A stretch of DNA of 5,109 nt from NCBI GenBank assembly GCA_964371695.1, contig CAYJOG010000211.1:475-5583 (forward strand), in the 5' to 3' direction. Shown here piece by piece: positions 1 through 5,087 of this stretch (positions are counted from its first letter, which is position 1; every line of letters begins with the position of its first letter). The notes below the pieces were generated by a model. It ran no database searches. It worked only from the letters and a program-made list of their open reading frames with translations, and was not told the DNA's origin. Source of the stretch: CAYJOG01 sp964371695 [NCBI: uncultured bacterium]. GTDB taxonomy: Bacteria; CAYJOG01. The translations under genes were made by a program, and so were the position numbers.

Positions 1-250
1 CCGTCAGACCCAGGAACAGCAGGAAGCTGCCCAGATAAAGCGGGTTGCGCAGGTGGGCATAGGGGCCGGTGGTACACACCACCTGATCTTTGTATAAACA
101 GCCCGCCGCCCACACCCGCACGGCCACACCCACGCCTGCCACGGCAAACCCCGCCAGTTGCCAGGGGATGTCTCGCCGGGCCGCCACCAGCACCAGCACG
201 GTGAACAGGTGCCCCAGCAGCACCCGTTTGCGCACAATCCATTTTTTCAC
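1..250 (-). CDS. Isoprenylcysteine carboxyl methyltransferase (ICMT)-like membrane methyltransferase, 5' part only
   Basis: The minus-strand frame beginning at GTG 250 stays open to the left edge and gives 83 residues. Residues 11-25 and about 32-50 are hydrophobic and look like membrane helices. The segment GPYAHLRNPLYLGSFLLFLG (residues 62-81) is the hallmark of the ICMT/PEMT-like integral membrane methyltransferase superfamily, where the GPY..-RNP-YLG stretch begins the S-adenosylmethionine-binding region. Members methylate isoprenylcysteine, phospholipid or other small substrates at the inner membrane; the substrate here cannot be told. The rest of the SAM-binding C-terminus lies outside the window. 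GTG 250 is the first possible start after an in-frame stop near 350, and no Shine-Dalgarno sequence precedes it. A -10-like TACACT ends 6 nt upstream, so the mRNA may be leaderless. The gene is divergent from pilT. Confidence 0.75.
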   Translation of the reverse strand, partial: MKKWIVRKRVLLGHLFTVLVLVAARRDIPWQLAGFAVAGVGVAVRVWAAGCLYKDQVVCTTGPYAHLRNPLYLGSFLLFLGLT

Positions 251-256
251 TGGCCG

Positions 257-285
257 AGTGTAGTGCCTTGAAGCCGCCTCATAAA
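257..285 (-). promoter_or_regulatory. Possible promoter of the ICMT-like gene
   Basis: On the minus strand, TACACT (262-257) matches the TATAAT consensus at four of six positions. It is followed by exactly 6 nt and then the GTG start at 250. A weak -35-like TTTATG lies at 285-280 with a 17-bp spacer. The spacing predicts transcription starting at or next to the start codon. This is a visual match only; the -35 is poor. Confidence 0.35.
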
Positions 286-309
286 AGGTTCCCGAACTGC
301 TGTCTGGTT

Positions 310-453
310 GTTGAGAAAGTCCCTCCTGGACTTCCTCAACCTGTTTTGCTCAGGCAAAGCCCTCGCAAACCAGCGCTTTTATTGGGGTGTAAAAAACCCC
401 AATAAGCGGAAAATCCATCCGTGGATTTTGCAGGGTGTCTATCAACACCCTGC
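310..453. repeat. Tandem array of five hairpin-forming inverted repeats between divergent genes
   Basis: Five inverted repeats follow one another with little or no spacing. HP1 has arms 310-322 and 328-340: 13 bp with one mismatch that becomes a G.U pair in minus-strand RNA, and a 5-nt loop. HP2 has arms 345-349 and 354-358: 5 bp, TCAG loop. HP3 has arms 374-387 and 397-408: 12 bp with a 2-nt bulge and a 9-nt loop. HP4 has arms 410-417 and 422-429: 8 bp, perfect, TCCG loop. HP5 has arms 430-438 and 445-453: 9 bp, perfect, 6-nt loop. HP4 and HP5 abut at 429/430, and HP5 ends where the pilT -10-like box begins. About 94 of 144 bases can be paired. No stem is followed by a proper T-run, and no terminators are expected between divergent genes. 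The array has no terminal inverted repeats and no credible ORF. It could be a regulatory region, a structured RNA or an accumulation of mobile palindromes. Confidence 0.7.
430..453. promoter_or_regulatory. 24-bp dyad abutting the pilT -10 box (possible operator)
   Basis: GCAGGGTGT (430-438) and ACACCCTGC (445-453) are perfect inverted copies around a 6-nt centre. The right arm ends exactly where TACAAT (454-459) begins. The dyad therefore fills the space where the -10 to -35 spacer of a pilT promoter would lie, a usual position for a repressor or activator site. It may equally act only as the last hairpin of the array. The binding role is inferred. Confidence 0.4.
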
Positions 454-459
454 TACAAT
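451..459 (+). promoter_or_regulatory. Putative extended -10 promoter of pilT
   Basis: TGC followed by TACAAT (451-459) has the form of an extended -10 element (TGn plus a five-of-six match to TATAAT). No good -35 is present at 16-18 bp; the nearest candidate, TTGCAG at 428-433, is 20 bp away. Six nucleotides separate the box from GTG 466, so transcription would start at about the first base of the gene. Confidence 0.45.
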
Positions 460-465
460 TCGCCC

Positions 466-1533
466 GTGCCTGCTTATGACATTGACGACCTGCTGAAAGA
501 GGCGGTCGGCAAACGCGCCAGTGACATTCACCTGTCCTGCGGCCTGCCGCCCGTTTATCGCGTCGACGGACGGCTGATCGCCACCGAATATGACCGCCTT
601 GCGCCCAAAGACACGCAGTTGCTGGTCTATTCCATGCTCACCGACAAACAGAAGCAGCGGTTTGAAGAAAACTTTGAACTGGACCTGAGTTATGGCGTGC
701 AGGGGGCCGGGCGGTTTCGTGTGAACGTGTTTTTGCAGCGGGGCGTGGTGGGCTGTGTGATGCGGGCGATTCCGTCCAAAATCCCCACCCTCAAAGAGCT
801 GGGCACCCCCACCATTCTGGCGGAACTCACCAAAAAGCCCCGTGGCCTGATTCTGGTCACCGGCCCCACGGGCAGCGGCAAGTCCACCACCATCGCCGCG
901 ATGATCGACCAGATCAACACCTCCCGCGACGCGCACATCATGACCATCGAAGACCCCATCGAATACCTGCACCGCCACAAAAAATCCCTCATCAACCAGC
1001 GGGAACTGCTGCTGGACACCCTGAGTTTCAAGGCGGCCCTGCGCAGCGCCCTGCGCGAAGACCCCGACGTGATTCTGGTGGGCGAAATGCGCGACCTGGA
1101 AACCATCGAAGCGGCCATCACCATCGCCGAAACGGGCCACCTTGTGTTCGCCACCCTGCACACCAATTCGTGCTCTGGCGCGGTGGACCGCATGGTGGAC
1201 GTGTTTCCGCCCCATCAGCAGACACAGATCCGCACCATGCTCAGCAACAACCTGGAGGCCATCGTGGCCCAGCAGCTCATTCCCAAATCCCAGGGCAAGG
1301 GGCGTGTGCCCGCCGTGGAAATCATGATCTGCACCAGCGGCATCCGAAACCTCATCCGCGAGGCCAAGGCCCATCAGATTGATGCGGCCATCCAGACCGG
1401 TGCAAAAGAGGGCATGCAGACCATGGACATGGCCCTGCGGGACCTGTACCTCGCCGGGCAGGTGTCGCTGGCCGAGGCCCGCAAACGCACCTTCAACCCG
1501 GAGGAGTTCGAGAAGCTCGTGCAGGGCAGGTAA
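466..1533 (+). CDS. pilT: Type IV pilus retraction ATPase PilT
   Basis: This is a hexameric AAA-like secretion ATPase of the PilT/GspE superfamily, which powers pilus depolymerisation for twitching motility from the cytoplasmic face of the inner membrane. The 355-residue product has the usual PilT length. Its N-terminal PAS-like domain starts with the typical ASDIHLSCGLPPVYRVDG segment (18-35). Walker A is GPTGSGKST (133-141), the Asp box IMTIEDPIE (158-166), Walker B DVILVGEMRD (201-210) and the His box TGHLVFATLHTNS (223-235). SGIRNLIREAKAHQI (291-305) corresponds to the PilT AIRNLIRE motif needed for retraction and favours PilT over PilU or PilB. I chose GTG 466 because the upstream in-frame GTG at 421 would add 15 residues encoded by a hairpin and because family N-termini begin here. 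There is no Shine-Dalgarno sequence. No other pilus gene is adjacent; the gene ends convergent with terC. Confidence 0.93.
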   Translation: MPAYDIDDLLKEAVGKRASDIHLSCGLPPVYRVDGRLIATEYDRLAPKDTQLLVYSMLTDKQKQRFEENFELDLSYGVQGAGRFRVNVFLQRGVVGCVMRAIPSKIPTLKELGTPTILAELTKKPRGLILVTGPTGSGKSTTIAAMIDQINTSRDAHIMTIEDPIEYLHRHKKSLINQRELLLDTLSFKAALRSALREDPDVILVGEMRDLETIEAAITIAETGHLVFATLHTNSCSGAVDRMVDVFPPHQQTQIRTMLSNNLEAIVAQQLIPKSQGKGRVPAVEIMICTSGIRNLIREAKAHQIDAAIQTGAKEGMQTMDMALRDLYLAGQVSLAEARKRTFNPEEFEKLVQGR

Positions 1534-1549
1534 TCACCCACTTTTTGGA

Positions 1550-1629
1550 GTAGGCGCGGTGTCCGCACCGCGCACAAAACAAAAAACGTGGTGTTTTGCC
1601 ATACACGGCGGTGGAAACACCGCCGCTAC
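1550..1629. repeat. Inverted pair of REP palindromes (REPIN/BIME-like)
   Basis: The left unit is GTAG (1550-1553) followed directly by an 8-bp stem, GCGCGGTG (1554-1561) with CACCGCGC (1566-1573), and a TCCG loop. The right unit is its mirror: CGGCGGTG (1606-1613) with CACCGCCG (1618-1625), a GAAA loop, and then CTAC (1626-1629). A GTAG tetranucleotide 5' of a hairpin is the recognised signature of REP elements mobilised by RAYT (TnpA-REP) transposases, and two REPs in opposite orientation form a REPIN. The 32-bp middle holds a further weak inverted repeat, CAAAAC (1575-1580) with GTTTTG (1593-1598). The minus-strand GTAG of the right unit supplies the TAG stop of terC. Lying between convergent genes, the pair may also limit read-through. 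No RAYT gene is in the window. Confidence 0.72.
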
Positions 1630-2633
1630 GCCGGGTTTTCTGAATTTCCCTCTTTCCGGTTTTTCATCAGCGACGCGATCACACTCAAGGCCAGCACACC
1701 CACAATCACGCCCAGTGAAACCACGATGGGCACCTGCACCCAGTGGTGCACCAGCATTTTCAGGCCCACAAACACCAGCACCACGGCAATGCCGATTTGC
1801 AGGTAATGGAACTTGTCCGCCACGCCCGCCAGCAGAAAATAAAGCGAGCGCAGGCCCAGGATGGCGAACACGTTGCTGGTGTAAAGAATGTAGGGGTCCT
1901 TGGACACGCCGAACACGGCGGGGATGGAATCGAGCGCAAACACCACGTCGGTGAACTCCACCACCAGCAGCACCAGAAAAAGGGGCGTGAACAGGCGTTT
2001 GCCGTCTATCTTCACCACAAAACGGTCGCCGTGCATGTCGCGGGAAAGAGGCAAAAATCGGCTGCCCAGCTTGAGGATGGGGTTCTGGGCAGGGTCCATT
2101 TCTTCTTCCTTTTCCATGCCCATGCGCACACCCGTGTAAACCAGAAACGCCCCGAAGAAATAAAGCAGCCACTGAAACCGCGCCACCAGCGCCGCGCCCA
2201 CCAGAATAAAAATACCCCGCAGCAGCAGCGCCCCCACAATGCCCATATAAAGCACCCGGCGCTGATAACGCGGGGGAATCTTGAAATAAGAAAAAATCAG
2301 CACAAAGACAAAAAGGTTGTCCACGCTCAGGGACTTTTCCACGAGGTAGGCGGTGAAAAACTCCAGGGCCGGTTCGCCGCCCTTTTGGGCATACACCACC
2401 CCCACCATGCACAGGCCCAGCACCTCCCACACCACACACCAGGCGGCAGCCTGACGCAGGGTGGGGTCACCCGCCTTGCGCTGCAGCAGCCCCAGGTCCA
2501 GCGCCAGCATGAGCAGCACAAACAGGTTGAACACGGCAAAGGCGACGAGGTCCTTGCCAAAAGGGGCCACCAGCAGGTGCAGAATGTTTTTCAGGCTGAA
2601 GGCGTCCAGCCCCGCCAGCATCAGGTCAGGCAT
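1626..2633 (-). CDS. TerC/Alx-family integral membrane protein (probable metal ion exporter)
   Basis: The 335-residue polytopic membrane protein is of usual length for TerC/Alx. Family members are linked to tellurium resistance, and several (Alx, MntY-type) export manganese or metallate exoproteins. Diagnostic acidic membrane motifs are ALDLGLLQRK (44-53), EKSLSVDNLFVF (99-110) and VEFTDVVFALDSIPAVFG (225-242), followed by TSNVFAILGLRSLYFLLAG (252-270). Hydrophobic segments occur at about 29-50, 66-82, 105-116, 128-150, 153-168, 215-240, 253-271, 279-297 and 302-323; a charged cytoplasmic loop spans 171-213. I chose ATG 2633. An ATG four codons later (2621) is also possible, while the longer GTG at 2702 would run through the control dyad. 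There is no Shine-Dalgarno sequence. The stop codon lies inside the REP pair at 1550-1629. No Mn-responsive yybP-ykoY leader is visible upstream. Confidence 0.9.
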   Translation of the reverse strand: MPDLMLAGLDAFSLKNILHLLVAPFGKDLVAFAVFNLFVLLMLALDLGLLQRKAGDPTLRQAAAWCVVWEVLGLCMVGVVYAQKGGEPALEFFTAYLVEKSLSVDNLFVFVLIFSYFKIPPRYQRRVLYMGIVGALLLRGIFILVGAALVARFQWLLYFFGAFLVYTGVRMGMEKEEEMDPAQNPILKLGSRFLPLSRDMHGDRFVVKIDGKRLFTPLFLVLLVVEFTDVVFALDSIPAVFGVSKDPYILYTSNVFAILGLRSLYFLLAGVADKFHYLQIGIAVVLVFVGLKMLVHHWVQVPIVVSLGVIVGVLALSVIASLMKNRKEGNSENPA

Positions 2634-2639
2634 CCGCGC

Positions 2640-2668
2640 ATGATGCCAGAGGCAGCGATGTTGTCCAA
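2640..2668 (-). promoter_or_regulatory. Putative promoter of terC
   Basis: On the minus strand, TTGGAC (2668-2663) is followed after 17 bp by CATCAT (2645-2640), then 6 nt, then ATG 2633. The -10 match is four of six and the -35 match three of six, so the call is tentative. The 6-nt gap equals that seen before the ICMT-like gene and pilT and would give a leaderless message. The -35 lies within the 2663-2677 dyad. Confidence 0.3.
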
Positions 2669-2692
2669 TTATTGGACCAGTACCGTTAATAT
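2661..2692 (+). promoter_or_regulatory. Possible promoter of the Met/Gly/His-rich gene
   Basis: An AT-rich TTAATAT stretch (2686-2692) offers a -10 such as TAATAT (2687-2692). The -35-like TTGTCC at 2661-2666 lies 19-20 bp away, longer than optimal, and the alternative TTGGAC at 2672-2677 is too close. Transcription would start near 2699, leaving a short leader with the AGGAG site at 2716-2720. The long spacer may mean the promoter needs an activator at the dyad. Confidence 0.3.
2663..2677. promoter_or_regulatory. 15-bp perfect dyad between terC and the Met/Gly/His-rich gene (likely operator)
   Basis: GTCCAAT (2663-2669) and ATTGGAC (2671-2677) are perfect inverted copies around one central T. 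The dyad overlaps the putative minus-strand -35 of terC (2668-2663) and the possible plus-strand -35 TTGTCC (2661-2666). That position suits a dimeric regulator acting on both divergent genes. It does not match the Fur or MntR consensus as I recall them. Binding is inferred from symmetry and position. Confidence 0.45.
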
Positions 2693-2725
2693 GCCTTGGC
2701 ACATTCCTCTTTGCCAGGAGACACC

Positions 2726-3241
2726 ATGAAAACTTTTATTCCCCTTCGCCGCACACTGATCACCTGCGCCGCCCTGTTGGCGGCAATTGCTCTGCCAATG
2801 ACGGCCCCCACGGCCCAGGCGGCCAAAAAGGCAGCGCCCAAAGCGGCGGCCAAGGCGAAAAAACCTGCGCCCCCACCCACACCCGCCTGTCTGATGGCCA
2901 TGCCCCATTTGGTGGACCCGGCGGCGGACATGCCCATGGGGCATGGCATGGGAATGGGCATGGGCGGCGGCATGGGGATGGGTCACCACCGGGGCCTGTG
3001 GCGCGACAAAGGCGCACAAAGCCTGTGTCAGCATTTGGTGGACGCACAAAAAACCTGCCCGAAGGGCAAGACCTGCCCCGCCTTTGACATGGCCCGGCGC
3101 GAGACCCTGGACCGCATGATTGAAATGTTCAAACGCCGCCTGCAGGCCATGCACGCCAAAGACCCGGCCCGCAAGATGATGGAAGAACACCTGCGCTGGA
3201 TGCAGCAGCAGAAAAACCCGATTCCCAAGGGGTTGAAATAG
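2726..3241 (+). CDS. Secreted Met/Gly/His-rich protein, possible metal binder
   Basis: I recognise no named family in this 171-residue protein. It starts at ATG 2726 behind a good AGGAG site (2716-2720, 5-nt spacing). Residues 1-32 are a classical signal peptide (K2, RR at 8-9, hydrophobic 11-24, AQA before the predicted cut at 32/33), so it is exported. Residues 33-53 are a Lys/Ala/Pro-rich linker. Residues 67-89 are a cluster with repeated MGMG units plus His73, His87 and His88. Such Met/His clusters occur in periplasmic copper-binding proteins, but also as plain low complexity. The C-terminal half (91-165) is charged and mostly helical, with mature cysteines at 55, 101, 111 and 117; 111-117 form CPKGKTC. 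The gene is divergent from terC across a shared dyad and ends at the terminator at 3287-3351. A metal-handling role is inferred from composition and neighbour only. Confidence 0.8.
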   Translation: MKTFIPLRRTLITCAALLAAIALPMTAPTAQAAKKAAPKAAAKAKKPAPPPTPACLMAMPHLVDPAADMPMGHGMGMGMGGGMGMGHHRGLWRDKGAQSLCQHLVDAQKTCPKGKTCPAFDMARRETLDRMIEMFKRRLQAMHAKDPARKMMEEHLRWMQQQKNPIPKGLK

Positions 3242-3250
3242 CCACCCGTC

Positions 3251-3270
3251 ATTCCCGCGAAAGCGGGAAT
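3251..3270. repeat. dRS3-like 20-bp palindromic repeat
   Basis: ATTCCCGC (3251-3258) and GCGGGAAT (3263-3270) form a perfect 8-bp stem with a GAAA loop. The sequence fits the dRS3 pattern ATTCCC-N8-GGGAAT known from Neisseria and seen as dispersed repeats in many other bacteria. It lies 10 bp after the stop of the Met/Gly/His-rich gene. No T-run follows, so it is unlikely to be the terminator. Confidence 0.65.
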
Positions 3271-3286
3271 CCCGTAAAACATAAAC

Positions 3287-3351
3287 AACCACCCCAACCC
3301 TCTCCCCCACTGGGGAGAGGAAAATAAGGTGGTTTTTTGCTTTTTTTTTTT
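3287..3351. terminator. Nested hairpin terminator with long T-runs, possibly bidirectional
   Basis: The inner stem is 9 bp and perfect (CCTCTCCCC 3299-3307 with GGGGAGAGG 3312-3320, CACT loop). An outer 7-bp stem encloses it (AACCACC 3287-3293 with GGTGGTT 3328-3334). On the plus strand T6 (3333-3338), GC and T11 (3341-3351) follow, making a strong intrinsic terminator for the gene at 2726. On the minus strand the same stem is followed by a looser GTTTATGTTTT tract, so it may also stop the lipoprotein transcript. The inner stem resembles dispersed CCCTCTCCC..GGGAGAGGG repeats of many genomes. Confidence 0.65.
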
Positions 3352-3354
3352 ACA

Positions 3355-3392
3355 CAGGCAAGATGCCTGCGCCACCAAGGACCACAGGCGCA
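3355..3392. repeat. REP-like palindromes with overlapping alternative stems
   Basis: CAGGCA (3355-3360) and TGCCTG (3364-3369) form a perfect 6-bp hairpin with a 3-nt loop. A second stem, TGCGCC (3368-3373) with GGCGCA (3387-3392), shares bases 3368-3369, so the two cannot both form fully. Read on the minus strand, GTGG (3375-3372) stands just before the first hairpin, reminiscent of the GTAG head of REP elements. The unit GTGGCGCAGGCATCTTGCCTG resembles dispersed repeats I recall from Verrucomicrobiota and Planctomycetota-type genomes. Confidence 0.45.
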
Positions 3393-3403
3393 ACGCTGCT
3401 CTT

Positions 3404-5065
3404 TCACGGATTCCTGTAAGCCCTGAGAACACCGGTGTTGGCGCCCACCAGCAGCAGGCCTCCCGCCAGCACCGGCGGGGCCACCGCCGCGCCCACCTGC
3501 TCTTGCCACAACAACGCGCCGGTGCTGAGCGACACCGCCCCCACCTTGCCATTGGGGTTGCTGGTGGCCGGGTTGCCGGTGCCAAAAAACACCTTGTTCC
3601 CAGCAATGAGGGGGCTGGTGGCCAACAGCACTTCGTCGGGGCTTTCGAACACCCACTTGGTGGCGGCGGGGCCTTGGGTGGCGTCTACGGCGTACAGTTT
3701 GTTGTTCGCGCCCACCGTCTGGCTGGCCACGGGAAACACCAGCACGTTTTCTCCCACGGCGGGGCTGCCCAGCACATCGCCGTTCAGGTTGCCCATCTGC
3801 CACAGCAGCAGCGGGGCAGACCCCACTCCTTGCAGGCCATAGGCGGAGATCTGGTTGCGGGTGCCCACATAAGCGGCGGTGGTGTTGCCTACGGTGAGGA
3901 GAGGGGCGGTGGCCACCACGTCGCTGCCCACCAGCACTTCGCGGCTCTGGCCCGTGAACACGTCCACCATATATAGGCGGTCATCACTCGCGCCCACCAC
4001 CACCAAGCCCCCCCGCACGCTGGGGCTGGCCCCCACCGGGCCTTGGGTGGTGATTTTCCAGATCAGGTCATAGGGCACGCCGTCGGCGTCGTCCAGGCCT
4101 TCGTCCACGTCGGCGGCGCTGAGCACACCATCGCCGTTGTCGTCGGGGAAGGCGTCGAGGCAATACAGGGTGTTGTCCTGGCTGTCCGCGCCGGGGGTGG
4201 GGTTGCCCGCCCCCACCAGCACGCGGCCATAGGCCACCACGGGGCTGGAGCCGATGTCGTCATTTGCAAAAAACTGCCAGCGCAGCGCGCCGGTGGCGGC
4301 GTCCAGACCATAAAGGGTGTTGTCGCGGCTGGCGGCGAACACCAGGCCGTCGGCCAGGGCGGGGCTGGCGACAAAAGCCCCTGCGCTGGTGTATTTCCAG
4401 CGCTCCTTCAGGGTCAGCACCACGTCGCCGGTGTCGTTCACTTCCTGCACCGGGCCGTCCAGCGGAATGGCCCAGAACTGCCCCGCGCCGCCGACGGTGG
4501 TGGTGCCGACATAAAGGGTGCGGGTGGCAGTGTCCACGGCGGGCGCGGCAAAAATCGCCCCCGCGAGATTGGCCGACCACGCCAGCACCGGCGGCACGTT
4601 GATGGTTTCGGTGGTGTGGCCCGTGGCGCTCACGTTGCCTCTGAAAAAACTTCCCCAGGTCGTGCTCAACACCACGGTGCGCTCGGCGGATTGGGCCAGC
4701 AGTCGGTCACCCGCATAGGCCCGCACCATGTAGCCCACGGTGGAGCCCACCTGTGCGCCGCTGTTCGCCAGCACGGCGTCGGTGAGGCGTGGAAAACACT
4801 GGGGCAGGGTGACGCCCTGGGGGCAGGAGAACACACCGGCGCTCGCAAACGGCCCCACCCCCACGCGGCGCAGCAGTTCATAACGCGTGGCCTCGCGGTG
4901 TTGCTCCCAGGTGGCGGTGATCTCGCTGGGCAGGGAGCCCTCCACCGTCAGATGCACCGACAGGGGGTTTTCGGCCAGCGCGCCGACAGGCGTCACCACC
5001 GTGCCCTGCCGACCGCCGCCCCCGCCGCCGCAGCCCATAAGCAGCAGGGGGGTTATCAGCAGCAA
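3404..5065 (-). CDS. PQQ-type beta-propeller lipoprotein with EF-hand-like insert
   Basis: From TTG 5065 the product is 553 residues. It opens with a hydrophobic segment and a lipobox ending LMGC (9-12), followed by six glycines, so it is probably anchored to a membrane through Cys12. Residues about 34-135 look like a fibronectin-III-type beta domain (PLSVHLTVEG, ATWEQHREATRYELLRR). From about 155 on there are roughly eight PQQ/WD-like repeats of the form SPALADGLVFAASRDNTLYG with ..LDAATGALRW; further copies begin near 176, 274, 347, 387, 434, 484 and 530, enough for a closed eight-bladed propeller. Related folds include BamB and quinoprotein dehydrogenases, but no dehydrogenase signature is visible, so binding or scaffolding is more likely than catalysis. 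Residues 308-319 form a dockerin/EF-hand-like loop. The start is uncertain: the frame is open to the right edge, and FFKSALG just upstream would give the signal peptide its missing lysine. Confidence 0.8.
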   Translation of the reverse strand: MLLITPLLLMGCGGGGGGRQGTVVTPVGALAENPLSVHLTVEGSLPSEITATWEQHREATRYELLRRVGVGPFASAGVFSCPQGVTLPQCFPRLTDAVLANSGAQVGSTVGYMVRAYAGDRLLAQSAERTVVLSTTWGSFFRGNVSATGHTTETINVPPVLAWSANLAGAIFAAPAVDTATRTLYVGTTTVGGAGQFWAIPLDGPVQEVNDTGDVVLTLKERWKYTSAGAFVASPALADGLVFAASRDNTLYGLDAATGALRWQFFANDDIGSSPVVAYGRVLVGAGNPTPGADSQDNTLYCLDAFPDDNGDGVLSAADVDEGLDDADGVPYDLIWKITTQGPVGASPSVRGGLVVVGASDDRLYMVDVFTGQSREVLVGSDVVATAPLLTVGNTTAAYVGTRNQISAYGLQGVGSAPLLLWQMGNLNGDVLGSPAVGENVLVFPVASQTVGANNKLYAVDATQGPAATKWVFESPDEVLLATSPLIAGNKVFFGTGNPATSNPNGKVGAVSLSTGALLWQEQVGAAVAPPVLAGGLLLVGANTGVLRAYRNP

Positions 5066-5087
5066 GCCCAGGGCGCTCTTGAAAAAA

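Noticed and set aside
310-453. CRISPR array or integron attC site
   Set aside because: The stems differ from each other and are not direct repeats with spacers, and no attC core sites, integrase or cas gene is present.
421-465. Earlier GTG start of pilT at 421
   Set aside because: The added 15 residues are encoded by the hairpin array, lie upstream of the likely -10 box, and are not seen in PilT N-termini.
308-496. 62-residue plus-strand ORF across the hairpin array
   Set aside because: It consists of hairpin sequence, overlaps the pilT start in another frame, and has no ribosome site or recognisable motif.
442-1374. 310-residue minus-strand ORF opposite pilT
   Set aside because: It is antisense to a clear PilT with all ATPase motifs. 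Its composition is Gly/Val/His/Gln-rich, typical of a high-GC shadow frame, and it has no recognisable domain.
2661-2692. MerR-type promoter with a 19-20 bp spacer
   Set aside because: The spacer length fits, but the dyad centre (2670) is shifted toward the -35 rather than lying mid-spacer as in MerR/CueR sites, and no merR-like gene is present.
2634-2725. Mn-sensing yybP-ykoY riboswitch upstream of terC
   Set aside because: The region is too short and lacks the conserved multi-helix junction; only a 15-bp dyad is present.
1743-2729. 328-residue plus-strand ORF opposite terC
   Set aside because: It is a His/Gln-rich shadow of the TerC reading frame, which carries the family motifs.
3404-5065. 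PQQ-dependent alcohol/glucose dehydrogenase
   Set aside because: Only the propeller repeats are shared. The disulfide, calcium-site and catalytic signatures of quinoprotein dehydrogenases are not visible, and the protein carries a lipobox.
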